Part shown: one piece after another, positions 34,123 to 42,906 of the stretch
Layout of the letters: each line of letters starts with the position of its first letter
Position numbering within the stretch: position 1 is the first letter of the stretch
Source of the DNA: Proteiniborus sp. MB09-C3
GTDB lineage: Bacteria > Bacillota > Clostridia > Tissierellales > Proteiniboraceae
Assembly: GCF_030263895.1 (NCBI RefSeq)
Contig: NZ_CP127161.1
Span: forward strand, 2,294,001-2,358,000
Reading direction: 5' to 3'
Length of the DNA stretch: 64,000 bases
Notes under the pieces: generated by a model
The model's input: the letters and a program-made list of their open reading frames with translations, nothing else
Database searches by the model: none
What the model was told of the DNA's origin: nothing
Translations under genes and position numbers: made by a program

Positions 34123-34484
34123 ATCATAACCATCCTTATAGCTGCTATTATCATAAAAATCCCAAATACCTTTCTGAGAATATTACTTGGCACTTTTGTT
34201 AGATTTCTCGCACCGATATAACTACCTATAATTCCTCCTAAAGTTACTATTGCTGCAATCTTTAAATTTAGTACACCATGCCTAAAATATAAAAAAGAAC
34301 TAATAAGAGATAGTGGGAATATAATACTAATAGCTGTAGCATGGGCCTTATGCTGATCTAAGCCGAGCATAAGAACTAAGGCTGGTACAGCGATTGTTCC
34401 ACCACCAGAACCAAAAAGCCCGTTTACTAATCCTATTATAAGGCCAATTAATAATAATTTTATTTTGCTTTTTTTATTGTCCAT
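34119..34484 (-). CDS. TauE/SafE family permease, half-size (first of pair)
   Basis: The 121-residue membrane protein has the same half-transporter layout as its downstream neighbour. A lysine-rich start is followed by LLIGLIIGLVNGLFGSGGGT, then DQHKAHATAISIIFPLSLIS. The ATG at 34484 is chosen because AGGTGATTTT lies directly upstream on the minus strand; a longer in-frame start has no site. The substrate cannot be told; the adjacent divergent cysK gene makes a sulfur compound possible. That is context only. Confidence 0.85.
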   Translation of the reverse strand: MDNKKSKIKLLLIGLIIGLVNGLFGSGGGTIAVPALVLMLGLDQHKAHATAISIIFPLSLISSFLYFRHGVLNLKIAAIVTLGGIIGSYIGARNLTKVPSNILRKVFGIFMIIAAIRMVMI

Positions 34485-34569
34485 AAAATCACCTAGAATA
34501 AAATTATATATTAAATCAAATCTTAATATATAAATAATACTTTTCCTAAAAAAGTTCATACTTATTCAC

Positions 34570-34598
34570 TTGACAGAAATTAATTTAAATTATATACT
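34570..34598 (+). promoter_or_regulatory. Promoter of cysK
   Basis: TTGACA at 34570-34575 and TATACT at 34593-34598 are separated by exactly 17 bases, about 40 bases before the cysK ATG. No S-box or T-box is visible in the short leader. Confidence 0.85.
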
Positions 34599-34639
34599 TA
34601 AAAACACATAGGAATACTAGGAATTAAGGAGGAATAAAT

Positions 34640-35557
34640 ATGAAGGTTGTCAATAGTATTGTAGAGCTAATTGGAGAGACACCGGTGGTTAAACTAAATA
34701 GGATAACTGATGATAACTGTGCTGATGTACTTGTAAAGCTTGAGTACTTTAACCCAGGCAGCAGTGTAAAGGACAGAATTGCTTTAAATATGATAGAAAA
34801 AGCTGAAGTAGAAGGTAAATTAAAGTCAGATTCCATTATAATTGAACCAACAAGTGGCAACACAGGAATTGGATTAGCCATGGTAGGTGCTTCAAAGGGG
34901 TATAAGGTTGTATTAGTAATGCCTGATACTATGACTGTGGAAAGAAGAAACCTGCTAAAAGCCTACGGCGCTGAACTTGTTTTAACTCCAGGAGAAAAAG
35001 GGATGAAAGGTGCAATAGAGAAAGCACAGGAAATGGTTAAAGAAAATGATAAATATTTTATACCTCAGCAATTTGAAAATCCGCATAATCCTGCAAAACA
35101 TTTGGAAACTACAGGAATTGAGATTTTAAAGCAAGTGGATGGAATAATTGATGCTTTTGTTGCAGGTGTTGGTACAGGAGGAACAATAACAGGCGTAGGA
35201 AAAGTATTAAAGGAAAAATTAGAAAATGTAAAGATAATTGCAGTTGAACCTGATAATTCACCGGTTTTATCAGGAGGAAGCCCTAGTCCCCACAAGATTC
35301 AAGGTATAGGGGCTGGTTTCATACCTGAAATCCTTGACATAAAGATAATAGATGAGATAGAGAGAGTAAAAGATGAGGATGCAATAGCAATGACTAAAAG
35401 ATTAGCAAGGGAGGAAGGATTGCTTTTAGGGATATCTTCAGGTGCAGCCATATTTGCTGCTGTTAAAAAGGCTAGAGAATTAGGAAAAGGTAAAAGAGTA
35501 GTTGTAATAGCTCCAGACAGTGGAGAAAGATATCTTAGCACAGGTATCTTCGAATAA
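34640..35557 (+). CDS. cysK: Cysteine synthase A (O-acetylserine sulfhydrylase)
   Basis: The 305-residue PLP enzyme joins O-acetylserine with sulfide to form cysteine. The cofactor lysine lies in [14 protein letters not shown], the substrate loop in [11 protein letters not shown], and the phosphate-binding loop in [10 protein letters not shown]. The C-terminal LGISSGAA segment is also conserved. Length is typical. AAGGAGG lies seven bases before the ATG. It has its own strong promoter and is followed by nadE. Confidence 0.96.
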   Translation: MKVVNSIVELIGETPVVKLNRITDDNCADVLVKLEYFNPGSSVKDRIALNMIEKAEVEGKLKSDSIIIEPTSGNTGIGLAMVGASKGYKVVLVMPDTMTVERRNLLKAYGAELVLTPGEKGMKGAIEKAQEMVKENDKYFIPQQFENPHNPAKHLETTGIEILKQVDGIIDAFVAGVGTGGTITGVGKVLKEKLENVKIIAVEPDNSPVLSGGSPSPHKIQGIGAGFIPEILDIKIIDEIERVKDEDAIAMTKRLAREEGLLLGISSGAAIFAAVKKARELGKGKRVVVIAPDSGERYLSTGIFE

Positions 35558-35560
35558 TAT

Positions 35561-35589
35561 TTGCTTAGTTTACTAAAATATGCTATATT
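35561..35589 (+). promoter_or_regulatory. Candidate promoter of nadE
   Basis: TTGCTT at 35561-35566 and TATATT at 35584-35589 are separated by 17 bases, just after cysK. Confidence 0.55.
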
Positions 35590-35618
35590 GTTTTTATCAA
35601 TAATCTGGAGGTAAACAT

Positions 35619-36341
35619 ATGAGCAATATACAAAATCTATGCGATGATATTGTCAGATGGATAAGGGATAGAGTAGAAGAATCAGGATCAAAGGGTTTAG
35701 TTTTCGGACTTAGTGGAGGAATTGATTCAGCTGTTGTGGCAGCGTTAGCGAAAAAAGCATTCCCAGATGGCGCTTTAGGTATTATCATGCCCTGTCATAG
35801 CAATCCTGAAGATGAGGAGCATGCAAGGCTCATTGCCGATGCTCTAAACCTGGAAACAAAAAAAGTTGACTTAAGCAGTATATATGATCTGTTTTTAAGT
35901 AAATTGGAGAAAACTGATAATATTTTAGCTTTATCTAATATTAAACCTAGATTCAGAATGACTACACTTTATTATTATGCACAGGTAAAAAGATATTTAG
36001 TGGCCGGAACAAGTAATAAAAGTGAGTATACAGTTGGATATTTTACTAAGCATGGCGATAGTGGTGTTGATATATTGCCAATAGTTGACCTTTTAAAGGA
36101 AGAAGTATTTGAATTAGCTAGATATTTAAACATTCCTGATATAGTTATTAACAAACCACCAACTGCTGGATTATGGGAAAATCAAACTGATGAAAACGAA
36201 ATGGGATTTAGTTATAAAGAATTGGATGGTTATATTAAAACTGGAGAAGCCAGCGACAATATAAAAGATAGAATTGAAACAATGTATAAAAGAAGTGAAC
36301 ATAAAAGAAGATTTCCTCTTATGTATACTAGGAAAGAGTAA
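35619..36341 (+). CDS. nadE: NH3-dependent NAD+ synthetase
   Basis: NadE (240 residues) amidates nicotinic acid adenine dinucleotide to NAD+ with ammonia and ATP. The PP-loop pyrophosphatase motif is FGLSGGIDSAVVAALAKK. Substrate-site segments AGTSNKSEYTVGYFTKHGD and KPPTAGLWENQTDENEMGFSY are clear. There is no glutaminase domain, as expected for the short ammonia-dependent form. CTGGAGG precedes the ATG. Confidence 0.96.
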   Translation: MSNIQNLCDDIVRWIRDRVEESGSKGLVFGLSGGIDSAVVAALAKKAFPDGALGIIMPCHSNPEDEEHARLIADALNLETKKVDLSSIYDLFLSKLEKTDNILALSNIKPRFRMTTLYYYAQVKRYLVAGTSNKSEYTVGYFTKHGDSGVDILPIVDLLKEEVFELARYLNIPDIVINKPPTAGLWENQTDENEMGFSYKELDGYIKTGEASDNIKDRIETMYKRSEHKRRFPLMYTRKE

Positions 36342-36367
36342 AGATAATTATCTTTACTCTATTTTTT
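36335..36367 (+). terminator. Terminator of nadE
   Basis: AGAGTAAAGATA pairs with TATCTTTACTCT around a short loop, followed by ATTTTTTT. It overlaps the nadE stop. Confidence 0.9.
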
Positions 36368-36542
36368 TGCCGAGAATAAAATTCAGAATATACATAATAT
36401 TTAGGAAATAGTCAAAGAAATATTCTGGCCATATCAAAATATTTATAATATTTTATCTTATGTGTAAAGCACAACTATTATATTTTAAAAATTAGATATT
36501 ATAACATTCACGGTTTATGCATAAATATATACAAGCAAGTAT

Positions 36543-36573
36543 AAAAGGAGGTGCTGTGCTAAAACAAAATTAG
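36543..36573 (+). promoter_or_regulatory. Orphan Shine-Dalgarno with a five-codon leader ORF
   Basis: AAAAGGAGG at 36543-36551 is a near-perfect ribosome-binding site but lies about 63 bases before the DUF3798 gene. Four bases after it, GTG at 36556 opens a five-codon ORF (VLKQN, stop 36571-36573). It may be a leader peptide or ribosome stand-by site. The rest of the 272-base gap is AT-rich without a recognised riboswitch. Confidence 0.35.
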
Positions 36574-36613
36574 CTACTCGTGGATACTATTAGTTTTGAA
36601 AGGGGGATTTTGA

Positions 36614-37747
36614 ATGTTTAAAAGGGTTATTGTATTTTTACTGGTAGCAGTTATGATTTTGAGCATGATAGCTTGTGGAGATCAAGCTACAACTGGGAAA
36701 GGCGGAAAATGGAAGATTGGAATTATGACCAATACAGTATCGCAAAATGAAGAAGAGTATAGAGCAGCTCAAAATGTTCTCGCTAAATATGGCGCAGAAC
36801 ACATAATTCATATGACTTATCCAGATAAGTTTATGGATGAGCAAGAAACTACCATAGCTAACGCAGTTAGTATGGCATCTGATCCAGATCTTAAAGCCTT
36901 GCTCTTTGTGCAGGCAGTACCTGGAACTGCCGCAGCAATTGACAAAGTTAGAGAGATCAATCCGGGTTTATTAATAATAGCAGGTGTACCTGGAGAAGAT
37001 CCAAAAATGATAGCAGAAAAGGCTGATGTAGTATTCCAAGCTGATGATTTATCAATGGGTTCAACTATACCTGAGCAAGCTAAAAAACAAGGAGCAAAAG
37101 TATTTGTACATTATTCCTTCCCAAGACATATGTCTTATCCGCTTCTTGCAGCAAGAAGAGATCTTATGAAGCAAAAGTGTGAAGAAATAGGCTTGCAGTT
37201 TGTAGATGCTACAGCACCAGATCCAACAGGTGATATGGGAACACCAGGGGCTCAGCAGTTTATTTTAGCAGACGTACCAAGTATGGTAGAGAAATATGGT
37301 AAGGATACCGCTTTCTTCAGTACAAACTGTTCAATGCAGGTTCCATTGATAAAAGCTTCTTTAGATGAAGGTGCTATATATCCACAGCCATGCTGTCCTT
37401 CGCCATATCACGGATTCCCTTCAGCTTTAGGAATAGAAATTCCGGAGGATAAAAAAGGTGATATCGACTATGTAGTAAGTGAAATCAAAAAAGAAATAGC
37501 TAACAAAGGTGGAGCAGGAAGGTTCTCTACTTGGCCAGTACCTGTGGCCATGATGTTCATTGAAGCTGGAGCAGAGTATGCAATAGACTATATTGAGGGT
37601 AATACTACGGGAAAGATGGACCTTGCCAAGTTACAAGAAGCATTTGAGGAATATGCAAAGGTTTCTATAACAACTATGCCGCTAGAAGAAAATGGAGTTA
37701 AATATGACAACTACCAATTAGTTTTGCTTGATTTCTTGAATTTCTAA
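36614..37747 (+). CDS. DUF3798 substrate-binding lipoprotein of an ABC importer
   Basis: The 377-residue protein has a lipoprotein signal peptide (VFLLVAVMILSMIAC, Cys21 as the lipidated residue). Its body resembles periplasmic-binding folds of the sugar/nucleoside type and matches DUF3798. Noted segments are WKIGIMTNTVSQNEEEYRAA near the start, a LFVQAVPGTAAA strand, CCPSPYHGFPSALGIE near residue 255 and WPVPVAMMFIEAGAEYAIDY. It is the first gene of an operon with a double-domain ATPase and two permeases, so it should deliver a small ligand to them. The ligand is unknown. GAAAGGGGG precedes the ATG. Confidence 0.85.
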   Translation: MFKRVIVFLLVAVMILSMIACGDQATTGKGGKWKIGIMTNTVSQNEEEYRAAQNVLAKYGAEHIIHMTYPDKFMDEQETTIANAVSMASDPDLKALLFVQAVPGTAAAIDKVREINPGLLIIAGVPGEDPKMIAEKADVVFQADDLSMGSTIPEQAKKQGAKVFVHYSFPRHMSYPLLAARRDLMKQKCEEIGLQFVDATAPDPTGDMGTPGAQQFILADVPSMVEKYGKDTAFFSTNCSMQVPLIKASLDEGAIYPQPCCPSPYHGFPSALGIEIPEDKKGDIDYVVSEIKKEIANKGGAGRFSTWPVPVAMMFIEAGAEYAIDYIEGNTTGKMDLAKLQEAFEEYAKVSITTMPLEENGVKYDNYQLVLLDFLNF

Positions 37748-37788
37748 TCAATGTATATTGCTTAAATAATTATGCTTAGTTCATTAGG

Positions 37789-37828
37789 AAATGTAAGGTT
37801 GCCTATATTGGTGGCCTTACATTTTTAA
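37789..37828 (+). terminator. Intra-operon terminator between the binding protein and ATPase genes
   Basis: AAATGTAAGG pairs with CCTTACATTT, followed by T residues. Partial termination here would leave more binding protein than transporter, common for ABC importers. Confidence 0.75.
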
Positions 37829-37853
37829 CAAAATTTTAGGAAGGTGATGTCAG

Positions 37854-39467
37854 ATGGGAGAAAAGTACACATTGCAGATGAAAAATATACATAAGGAATT
37901 CTATGGAAATAAAGTTATAAGGAATGTTGATCTATCTGTAAAACCTGGTGAAATACATGCTTTGTTAGGAGAAAATGGTGCTGGTAAATCAACTTTGATG
38001 AATATATTATTCGGTATGCCTATAATACATTCATCTGGTGGATTTACAGGAGAAGTTTTTTTCGATGGAGAAAAGGCAGATATAAAGTCACCTAGGAAAG
38101 CAATGGAATATGGTATTGGAATGGTACATCAAGAATTTATGCTCATTCCTGGGTTTACTCTAACAGAAAATATTAAGCTGAATAGAGAGAATACAAAACA
38201 CAATTTCATAAGTGGATTATTTGGAAAGCCAGAAAGTAGGTTAAAAACCTTAGATTATAAAACTATGAATAATGATTCCAGAAAGGCACTTAATACTCTT
38301 GGCATGAATATTGAAGAATGGGTTAAGGTAGCAGGATTACCAATTGGATATATGCAATTTATTGAAATAGCAAGAGAAATAGATAAAAGAAATATTAAAT
38401 TTTTAGTATTTGATGAGCCTACTGCGGTTCTAACAGAAAGTGAAGCAGATAACTTGATTGAAGCTATGAAAAGGCTTGCTGATTCGGGAATAGCTATATT
38501 GTTTATAACCCATAGGCTAGATGAGGTAATGCAAGCAGCAGACAGTGTTACTATATTAAGAGATGGTGAAGTTGTTGCAACAAGGAAAAAGGAAGAAACT
38601 AATACAATTGAACTCGCCGAACTGATGGTAGGAAGAAAGATACTGTTATCTCGCAAATCTGAAGAGGAGTTCGATTTAGAAAGTAAGGAAACCCTAGTAT
38701 CTATTAGGAATCTTAGAGTCGATATGCCTGGTGAACAAGTTAAAGGTGTTGATTTAGAAGTGAAAAAAGGCGAAATTTTAGGCATTGGAGGCTTAGCAGG
38801 ACAAGGGAAGATTGGGATTTCAAATGGAATTATGGGACTTTATCAGTCTACAGGAGAAGTTTATGTGAAAGGAAGACCATTCAAACTTAACGACATAACA
38901 GAAGCTCTAAATAGAGGATTAGCGTTCTTATCAGAAGATAGAAGAGGCGTAGGACTTCTTTTAGAGTCTTCAATTGAAAATAATATTGTTATAACAAGTA
39001 TGCAAGTAAGGGGAAATTTTTTGAGAAAGCTTGGGTTGTTTACACAAAGGAATGATAAAGCTATTAGAAATCATGCTTTAAAGATGATAAAGGAATTAGA
39101 TATTCGCTGTACAGGACCTCAACAATTGGTTGGAAAGCTAAGCGGCGGTAATCAGCAAAAAGTGTGTATAGCTAGAGCATTGACACTTGAGCCAGAAATA
39201 CTGCTAGTATCAGAGCCAACAAGAGGAATTGATATAGGAGCTAAAAAGCTTGTACTAGACTTATTGGTAAAATTAAATGCTGAGTTGGGAATGACTATAA
39301 TAATAACATCTAGCGAGCTTGCTGAACTACGTGGTATTTGCCATAGGATTGCAATTATCTCAGAAGGTAAGGTAGAAGGAATTCTTAAACCAACTGACAG
39401 TGATGCTGATTATGGTCTCATGATGGCAGGAGAGTATCACAAGCTGCATAAGAAGGAGGCTTTATAG
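37854..39467 (+). CDS. Sugar/nucleoside-type ABC transporter ATPase, two domains
   Basis: The 537-residue protein has two nucleotide-binding domains, as in RbsA/MglA-type importers. Domain 1 has a full Walker A (GENGAGKST) and Walker B (FLVFDEPTAVLT), but its signature motif is degenerate (PIGYMQ). Domain 2 lacks a Walker A (GLAGQGKIGISN), keeps the LSGGNQQKV signature, and has Ser for Asp in the Walker B (LLVSEPTRGID). One site, formed by Walker A of domain 1 and the signature of domain 2, should be active and the other not. AAGGTGATG precedes the ATG, and the permease gene starts two bases after its stop. Confidence 0.93.
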   Translation: MGEKYTLQMKNIHKEFYGNKVIRNVDLSVKPGEIHALLGENGAGKSTLMNILFGMPIIHSSGGFTGEVFFDGEKADIKSPRKAMEYGIGMVHQEFMLIPGFTLTENIKLNRENTKHNFISGLFGKPESRLKTLDYKTMNNDSRKALNTLGMNIEEWVKVAGLPIGYMQFIEIAREIDKRNIKFLVFDEPTAVLTESEADNLIEAMKRLADSGIAILFITHRLDEVMQAADSVTILRDGEVVATRKKEETNTIELAELMVGRKILLSRKSEEEFDLESKETLVSIRNLRVDMPGEQVKGVDLEVKKGEILGIGGLAGQGKIGISNGIMGLYQSTGEVYVKGRPFKLNDITEALNRGLAFLSEDRRGVGLLLESSIENNIVITSMQVRGNFLRKLGLFTQRNDKAIRNHALKMIKELDIRCTGPQQLVGKLSGGNQQKVCIARALTLEPEILLVSEPTRGIDIGAKKLVLDLLVKLNAELGMTIIITSSELAELRGICHRIAIISEGKVEGILKPTDSDADYGLMMAGEYHKLHKKEAL

Positions 39468-39468
39468 T

Positions 39469-40509
39469 ATGACTGAAACAATAAAAAGATTTACCAATAA
39501 ATTTGGTCTGCCAAGAATAATCATTAGCCTGTTTTTCATATTATTGCTAGTTACTGCTGTGATAATTGACTTGTCCTTTAGCACATTAATGTCTGATATA
39601 TTAAAAAGATTTGGAATGTATGGAGTAATGGTACTTGCCATGGTTCCTTCAATTCAATCTGGTACAGGACCTAACTTTGCTTTACCTATTGGGATTATTT
39701 GCGGATTAGTAGGCAGTCTTTTAGCTATAGAGTTGGGATTTACGGGTGGCATTTCATTTCTTGTTTCAATACTACTTTCGCTGCCTTTCTCAATTATTAT
39801 TGGATGGATATACGGGCTGCTGCTTAATAGAATTAAAGGTTCAGAGATGTTAGTGGCAACATATATGGGCTTTTCTATAGTATCCTTTATGAGCATACTA
39901 TGGATATTGTTGCCTTTTAAACACCCAGAAATGGTTTGGCCCATTGGTCGTGGTTTAAGAGTAACTATTGCTTTGGACTCCACATTTGGAGAAATATTAA
40001 ATAAATTTTGGGAATTTGAAATCAAAGGTATTAAAGTTCCTACAGGATTATTAATGTTTTTCTTTATATCTTGTTTAGTGGTTTTTCTATTTACTAGGAG
40101 TAAATCAGGAATTGCAATGAAAGCTGCAGGGGATAATCCTAAATTCGCTATTTCGTCAGGTATAAACGTTGATAAAAAAAGGATATTAGGTACTATTCTT
40201 TCCACAGTTCTTGGAGGAATGGGAATAATTGTCTATTCACAAAGCTATGGATTTATTCAATTATATGAAGGCCCATTAATGATGGCTTTTACAGCAGTAG
40301 CTGCTATATTAATTGGTGGTGCCTCAGCTAAAAAGGCAAAGATCTATCATGTAATACTGGGAACATTCTTATTCCAAGGGCTTTTGGCTATATCACTTCC
40401 AGTTGCCAATCAGATTATCACTACAGGGAATCTATCGGAGGTTTTAAGGGCTATTGTACAAAATGGAATAATCTTATATGCACTTACCAAGGTAGGAGGT
40501 GAAGAGTAA
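39469..40509 (+). CDS. ABC transporter permease 1 (BPD_transp_2 type)
   Basis: The 346-residue membrane protein has about eight to ten hydrophobic helices and the pattern of branched-chain/sugar-type permeases. The conserved cytoplasmic motif AMKAAGDNPKFAISSGINVDKK resembles the coupling segment of RbsC-like proteins, and FTAVAAILIGGASAKKAKI follows. It starts two bases after the ATPase gene (AAGGAGG upstream). With permease 2 it should form the membrane channel of the DUF3798 importer. Confidence 0.92.
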   Translation: MTETIKRFTNKFGLPRIIISLFFILLLVTAVIIDLSFSTLMSDILKRFGMYGVMVLAMVPSIQSGTGPNFALPIGIICGLVGSLLAIELGFTGGISFLVSILLSLPFSIIIGWIYGLLLNRIKGSEMLVATYMGFSIVSFMSILWILLPFKHPEMVWPIGRGLRVTIALDSTFGEILNKFWEFEIKGIKVPTGLLMFFFISCLVVFLFTRSKSGIAMKAAGDNPKFAISSGINVDKKRILGTILSTVLGGMGIIVYSQSYGFIQLYEGPLMMAFTAVAAILIGGASAKKAKIYHVILGTFLFQGLLAISLPVANQIITTGNLSEVLRAIVQNGIILYALTKVGGEE

Positions 40510-40510
40510 T

Positions 40511-41833
40511 ATGAGTATGGTGAATAATATTCAAGATACAAGAAGAGATCAAGGAAATAGAAATGTATCCTTTAAAATAAGAAATTTTATGATAAATAAC
40601 TGTGTTACAGTTTTATTCTTAGTTATATGTTTAGCTGGAGTTGTGATATCTAGATTACCTTTATTCTTCATAGCTAACGAACTGTTAATTAGAATTACGA
40701 GAGATTCTTTTCTTGTATTGTCACTAATTATTCCTGTATTGGCAGGCATGGGTCTGAATTTTAGTATAACCATAGGGGCAATGGCTGCACAAATCTCCAT
40801 TATTATCGTAACTCACTTTAGTGTACCTGGAATATATGGTTTTGTTCTATGTGCAATACTATCTGTGCCTTTAGCTATTCTGTTTGGAAACCTGACAGGG
40901 AGGCTTTTGAACAAAACTAGGGGTCAAGAAATGATTGCCGGTATGATAGTGGGCTTTTTTGCAAATGGATTATATCAATTTCTATTTTTATTTCTAGTAG
41001 GGTCATTAATACCTATGAATAATCCTGAATTAATTATACCTGGTGGTGTTGGAATTAGAAATTCAATAGATCTATCAAGGAATAATGGAATTATGTACTC
41101 CCTTGATAATATATGTAAGCTCCCATTATTTAATGTTTTATTGTTTGTAGGTATCATAGCTACAGGGTTTTTTATGTATAAACTGCTAAATAAAAATAAT
41201 GAAAAAGCAAAGAGAATAAATAGGATTAAGCAAGTTACAAATTTAATCCTGAGCTTAGCAATAGTATTGTTAAGCCTTTCTATTACATTTATAAGTTCAC
41301 TGCCAAATGAAATAAGAATGCTAAAAAATTTAAAACTACCAATTGCAACTTCGCTAGCTGTGGGATTTTTATGCTTATTCAACATATTGATTGTGAGGAC
41401 AAAACTTGGGCAGGACTTTAGGACAGTGGGGAATAGCCAGCATATTGCAGAGGTTTCGGGTATCAATGTGGATAAGGTAAGGGTATTGGCAATTACCATA
41501 TCTACAGTGCTAGCAGCTTGGGGTCAACTGATTTTTCTTCAAAACCTAGGCACCTTAAATACTTATGGAAGCCATGTACAGATAGCTACCTTTTCAATAG
41601 CAGCATTGCTAATAGGCGGAGCTTCAGTATCAAAAGCAACAGTAGGGCAGGCATTACTAGGCGTTATACTTTTTCACACATTGTTCATTGTTTCACCAAA
41701 TGCAGGTAAGAATTTATTTGGTGAGGCGCAAATTGGTGAATTCTTTAGAGCCTTTTTTGCATATGGTGTAATAGGAGTATCGTTGGGACTTCATGCTTGG
41801 AGAAAGCGAATAGAGATGAAAAATAAGCTTTAA
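40511..41833 (+). CDS. ABC transporter permease 2 (BPD_transp_2 type)
   Basis: The 440-residue permease is about 90 residues longer than permease 1. It has an extra polar N-terminus (about 1-25) and a lysine-rich cytoplasmic loop with added helices (around LLNKNNEKAKRINRIKQVTN). The shared motif reads DFRTVGNSQHIAEVSGINVD and the later helix FSIAALLIGGASVSKATVG. AGGAGGT lies 11 bases before the ATG at 40511; an in-frame GTG at 40499 falls within that site. A terminator follows the gene, which ends the importer operon. Confidence 0.92.
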   Translation: MSMVNNIQDTRRDQGNRNVSFKIRNFMINNCVTVLFLVICLAGVVISRLPLFFIANELLIRITRDSFLVLSLIIPVLAGMGLNFSITIGAMAAQISIIIVTHFSVPGIYGFVLCAILSVPLAILFGNLTGRLLNKTRGQEMIAGMIVGFFANGLYQFLFLFLVGSLIPMNNPELIIPGGVGIRNSIDLSRNNGIMYSLDNICKLPLFNVLLFVGIIATGFFMYKLLNKNNEKAKRINRIKQVTNLILSLAIVLLSLSITFISSLPNEIRMLKNLKLPIATSLAVGFLCLFNILIVRTKLGQDFRTVGNSQHIAEVSGINVDKVRVLAITISTVLAAWGQLIFLQNLGTLNTYGSHVQIATFSIAALLIGGASVSKATVGQALLGVILFHTLFIVSPNAGKNLFGEAQIGEFFRAFFAYGVIGVSLGLHAWRKRIEMKNKL

Positions 41834-41842
41834 TCTTGACAT

Positions 41843-41877
41843 AAAGACGGGTGTTTTTACATTCGTCTTTTGTTTTA
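41843..41877 (+). terminator. Terminator of the DUF3798 importer operon
   Basis: AAAGACG and CGTCTTT pair around an AT-rich loop, followed by a T-rich tract. Confidence 0.7.
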
Positions 41878-41956
41878 ATTGACTATATGTTACAATAATA
41901 TAGTATCTTATATAGCAAGATCATAGGTTTGAAGATAATATAGTTCAAAGTATAGA

Positions 41957-41985
41957 TTGATGTAATTTTTAAAATATGCTAAAAT
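41957..41985 (+). promoter_or_regulatory. Promoter of yebC
   Basis: TTGATG at 41957-41962 and TAAAAT at 41980-41985 are separated by 17 bases, about 34 bases before the ATG. Confidence 0.65.
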
Positions 41986-42018
41986 ATTTTCAGAACCAAT
42001 TAAGGGAGGATAAAATTT

Positions 42019-42762
42019 ATGGCTGGTCATTCAAAGTGGGCTAATATAAAGCACAGAAAAGGAAAACAGGATTCTAAAAAAGCCCAAGTATTTACTAAAT
42101 TTGCTAGAGCAATTGCAGTTTCAGTAAGGGAAGGAGGAGCAGACCCTACTTATAATGGCACTTTAGCAGGTCTTATAGATAAAGCAAAGTCTAATAATAT
42201 GCCTAATGATAATATAGATAGAGCAATTAAAAAAGGCGCTGGTGAGCTTGGAGATGCAAATTTTGAAGAAGTAACATATGAAGGCTATGGTCCATCTGGA
42301 ATTGCTGTAATAGTCAAATGTCTAACAGATAACAGAAACAGAACTGCTGCCGATGTGAGATATGCCTTTGATAAATATGGTGGAAACTTAGGAGCTACTG
42401 GCTGTGTAGGGTGGATGTTTGATAGAAAAGGCTTGCTAATTGTAGATAAAGCAGATGAAATAGATGAGGAGCAGTTAATGCTAGAGGCAATAGATGCTGG
42501 AGCAGAAGATTTTAGCTCCGAAGATGAATATTTTGAAATAATTACTGATTCGGAGAGCTTTGCAAAGGTAAGAGACATATTAAAAGAAGCAGGATATGCT
42601 TTTTCAACGTCAGAAATAACATATCTTCCTCAAAATGAAACAAAATTAGAGGAAGAAAAAGATATAAAAAACATGGTTAAAATGATAGATGTTTTGGAAG
42701 ATAATGATGATGTTCAAGAGGTTTTCCACAATTGGGAAATGCCAGAGGATTTAGAAATATAG
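42019..42762 (+). CDS. yebC: YebC/PmpR family (TACO1-like) protein
   Basis: The 247-residue protein matches the YebC family throughout. It begins [20 protein letters not shown], continues with [19 protein letters not shown] and [16 protein letters not shown], and includes [12 protein letters not shown]. Members were first described as transcriptional regulators. Later work on the family indicates a role in translation at difficult proline-rich or stalling sequences. AAGGGAGG lies before the ATG. It has its own promoter and terminator. Confidence 0.96.
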   Translation: MAGHSKWANIKHRKGKQDSKKAQVFTKFARAIAVSVREGGADPTYNGTLAGLIDKAKSNNMPNDNIDRAIKKGAGELGDANFEEVTYEGYGPSGIAVIVKCLTDNRNRTAADVRYAFDKYGGNLGATGCVGWMFDRKGLLIVDKADEIDEEQLMLEAIDAGAEDFSSEDEYFEIITDSESFAKVRDILKEAGYAFSTSEITYLPQNETKLEEEKDIKNMVKMIDVLEDNDDVQEVFHNWEMPEDLEI

Positions 42763-42778
42763 GAAAAAAAGCTTATTT

Positions 42779-42824
42779 AAAAACACTCTCATATGTCGTT
42801 ATATACTAATGAGAGTGTTTTTTA
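42779..42824 (+). terminator. Terminator of yebC
   Basis: AAAAACACTCTCAT pairs with ATGAGAGTGTTTTT around a loop of about 18 bases. Confidence 0.85.
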
Positions 42825-42833
42825 CCCTATAAT

Positions 42834-42862
42834 TTGAAAATATGATTTATAAATGTTATAAC
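42834..42862 (+). promoter_or_regulatory. Promoter of the 244-aa unknown gene
   Basis: TTGAAA at 42834-42839 and TATAAC at 42857-42862 are separated by 17 bases, about 45 bases before the ATG at 42907. Confidence 0.65.
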
Positions 42863-42906
42863 AGTCATCTTTGTGGCAATAATTGCTAGTGGGAGGGGAT
42901 TGTCTT

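Noticed and set aside
36370-36540. Riboswitch in the leader of the DUF3798 operon
   Set aside because: Apart from an inverted CAGAATAT/ATATTCTG pair, no motif of a known riboswitch class is visible.
38255-38785. 176-codon open frame on the minus strand inside the ABC ATPase gene
   Set aside because: It is a frame shadow of a well-conserved gene, has no ribosome-binding site and no recognisable domain.
39654-40205. 183-codon open frame on the minus strand inside permease 1
   Set aside because: Antisense shadow of a conserved permease with no start signal.
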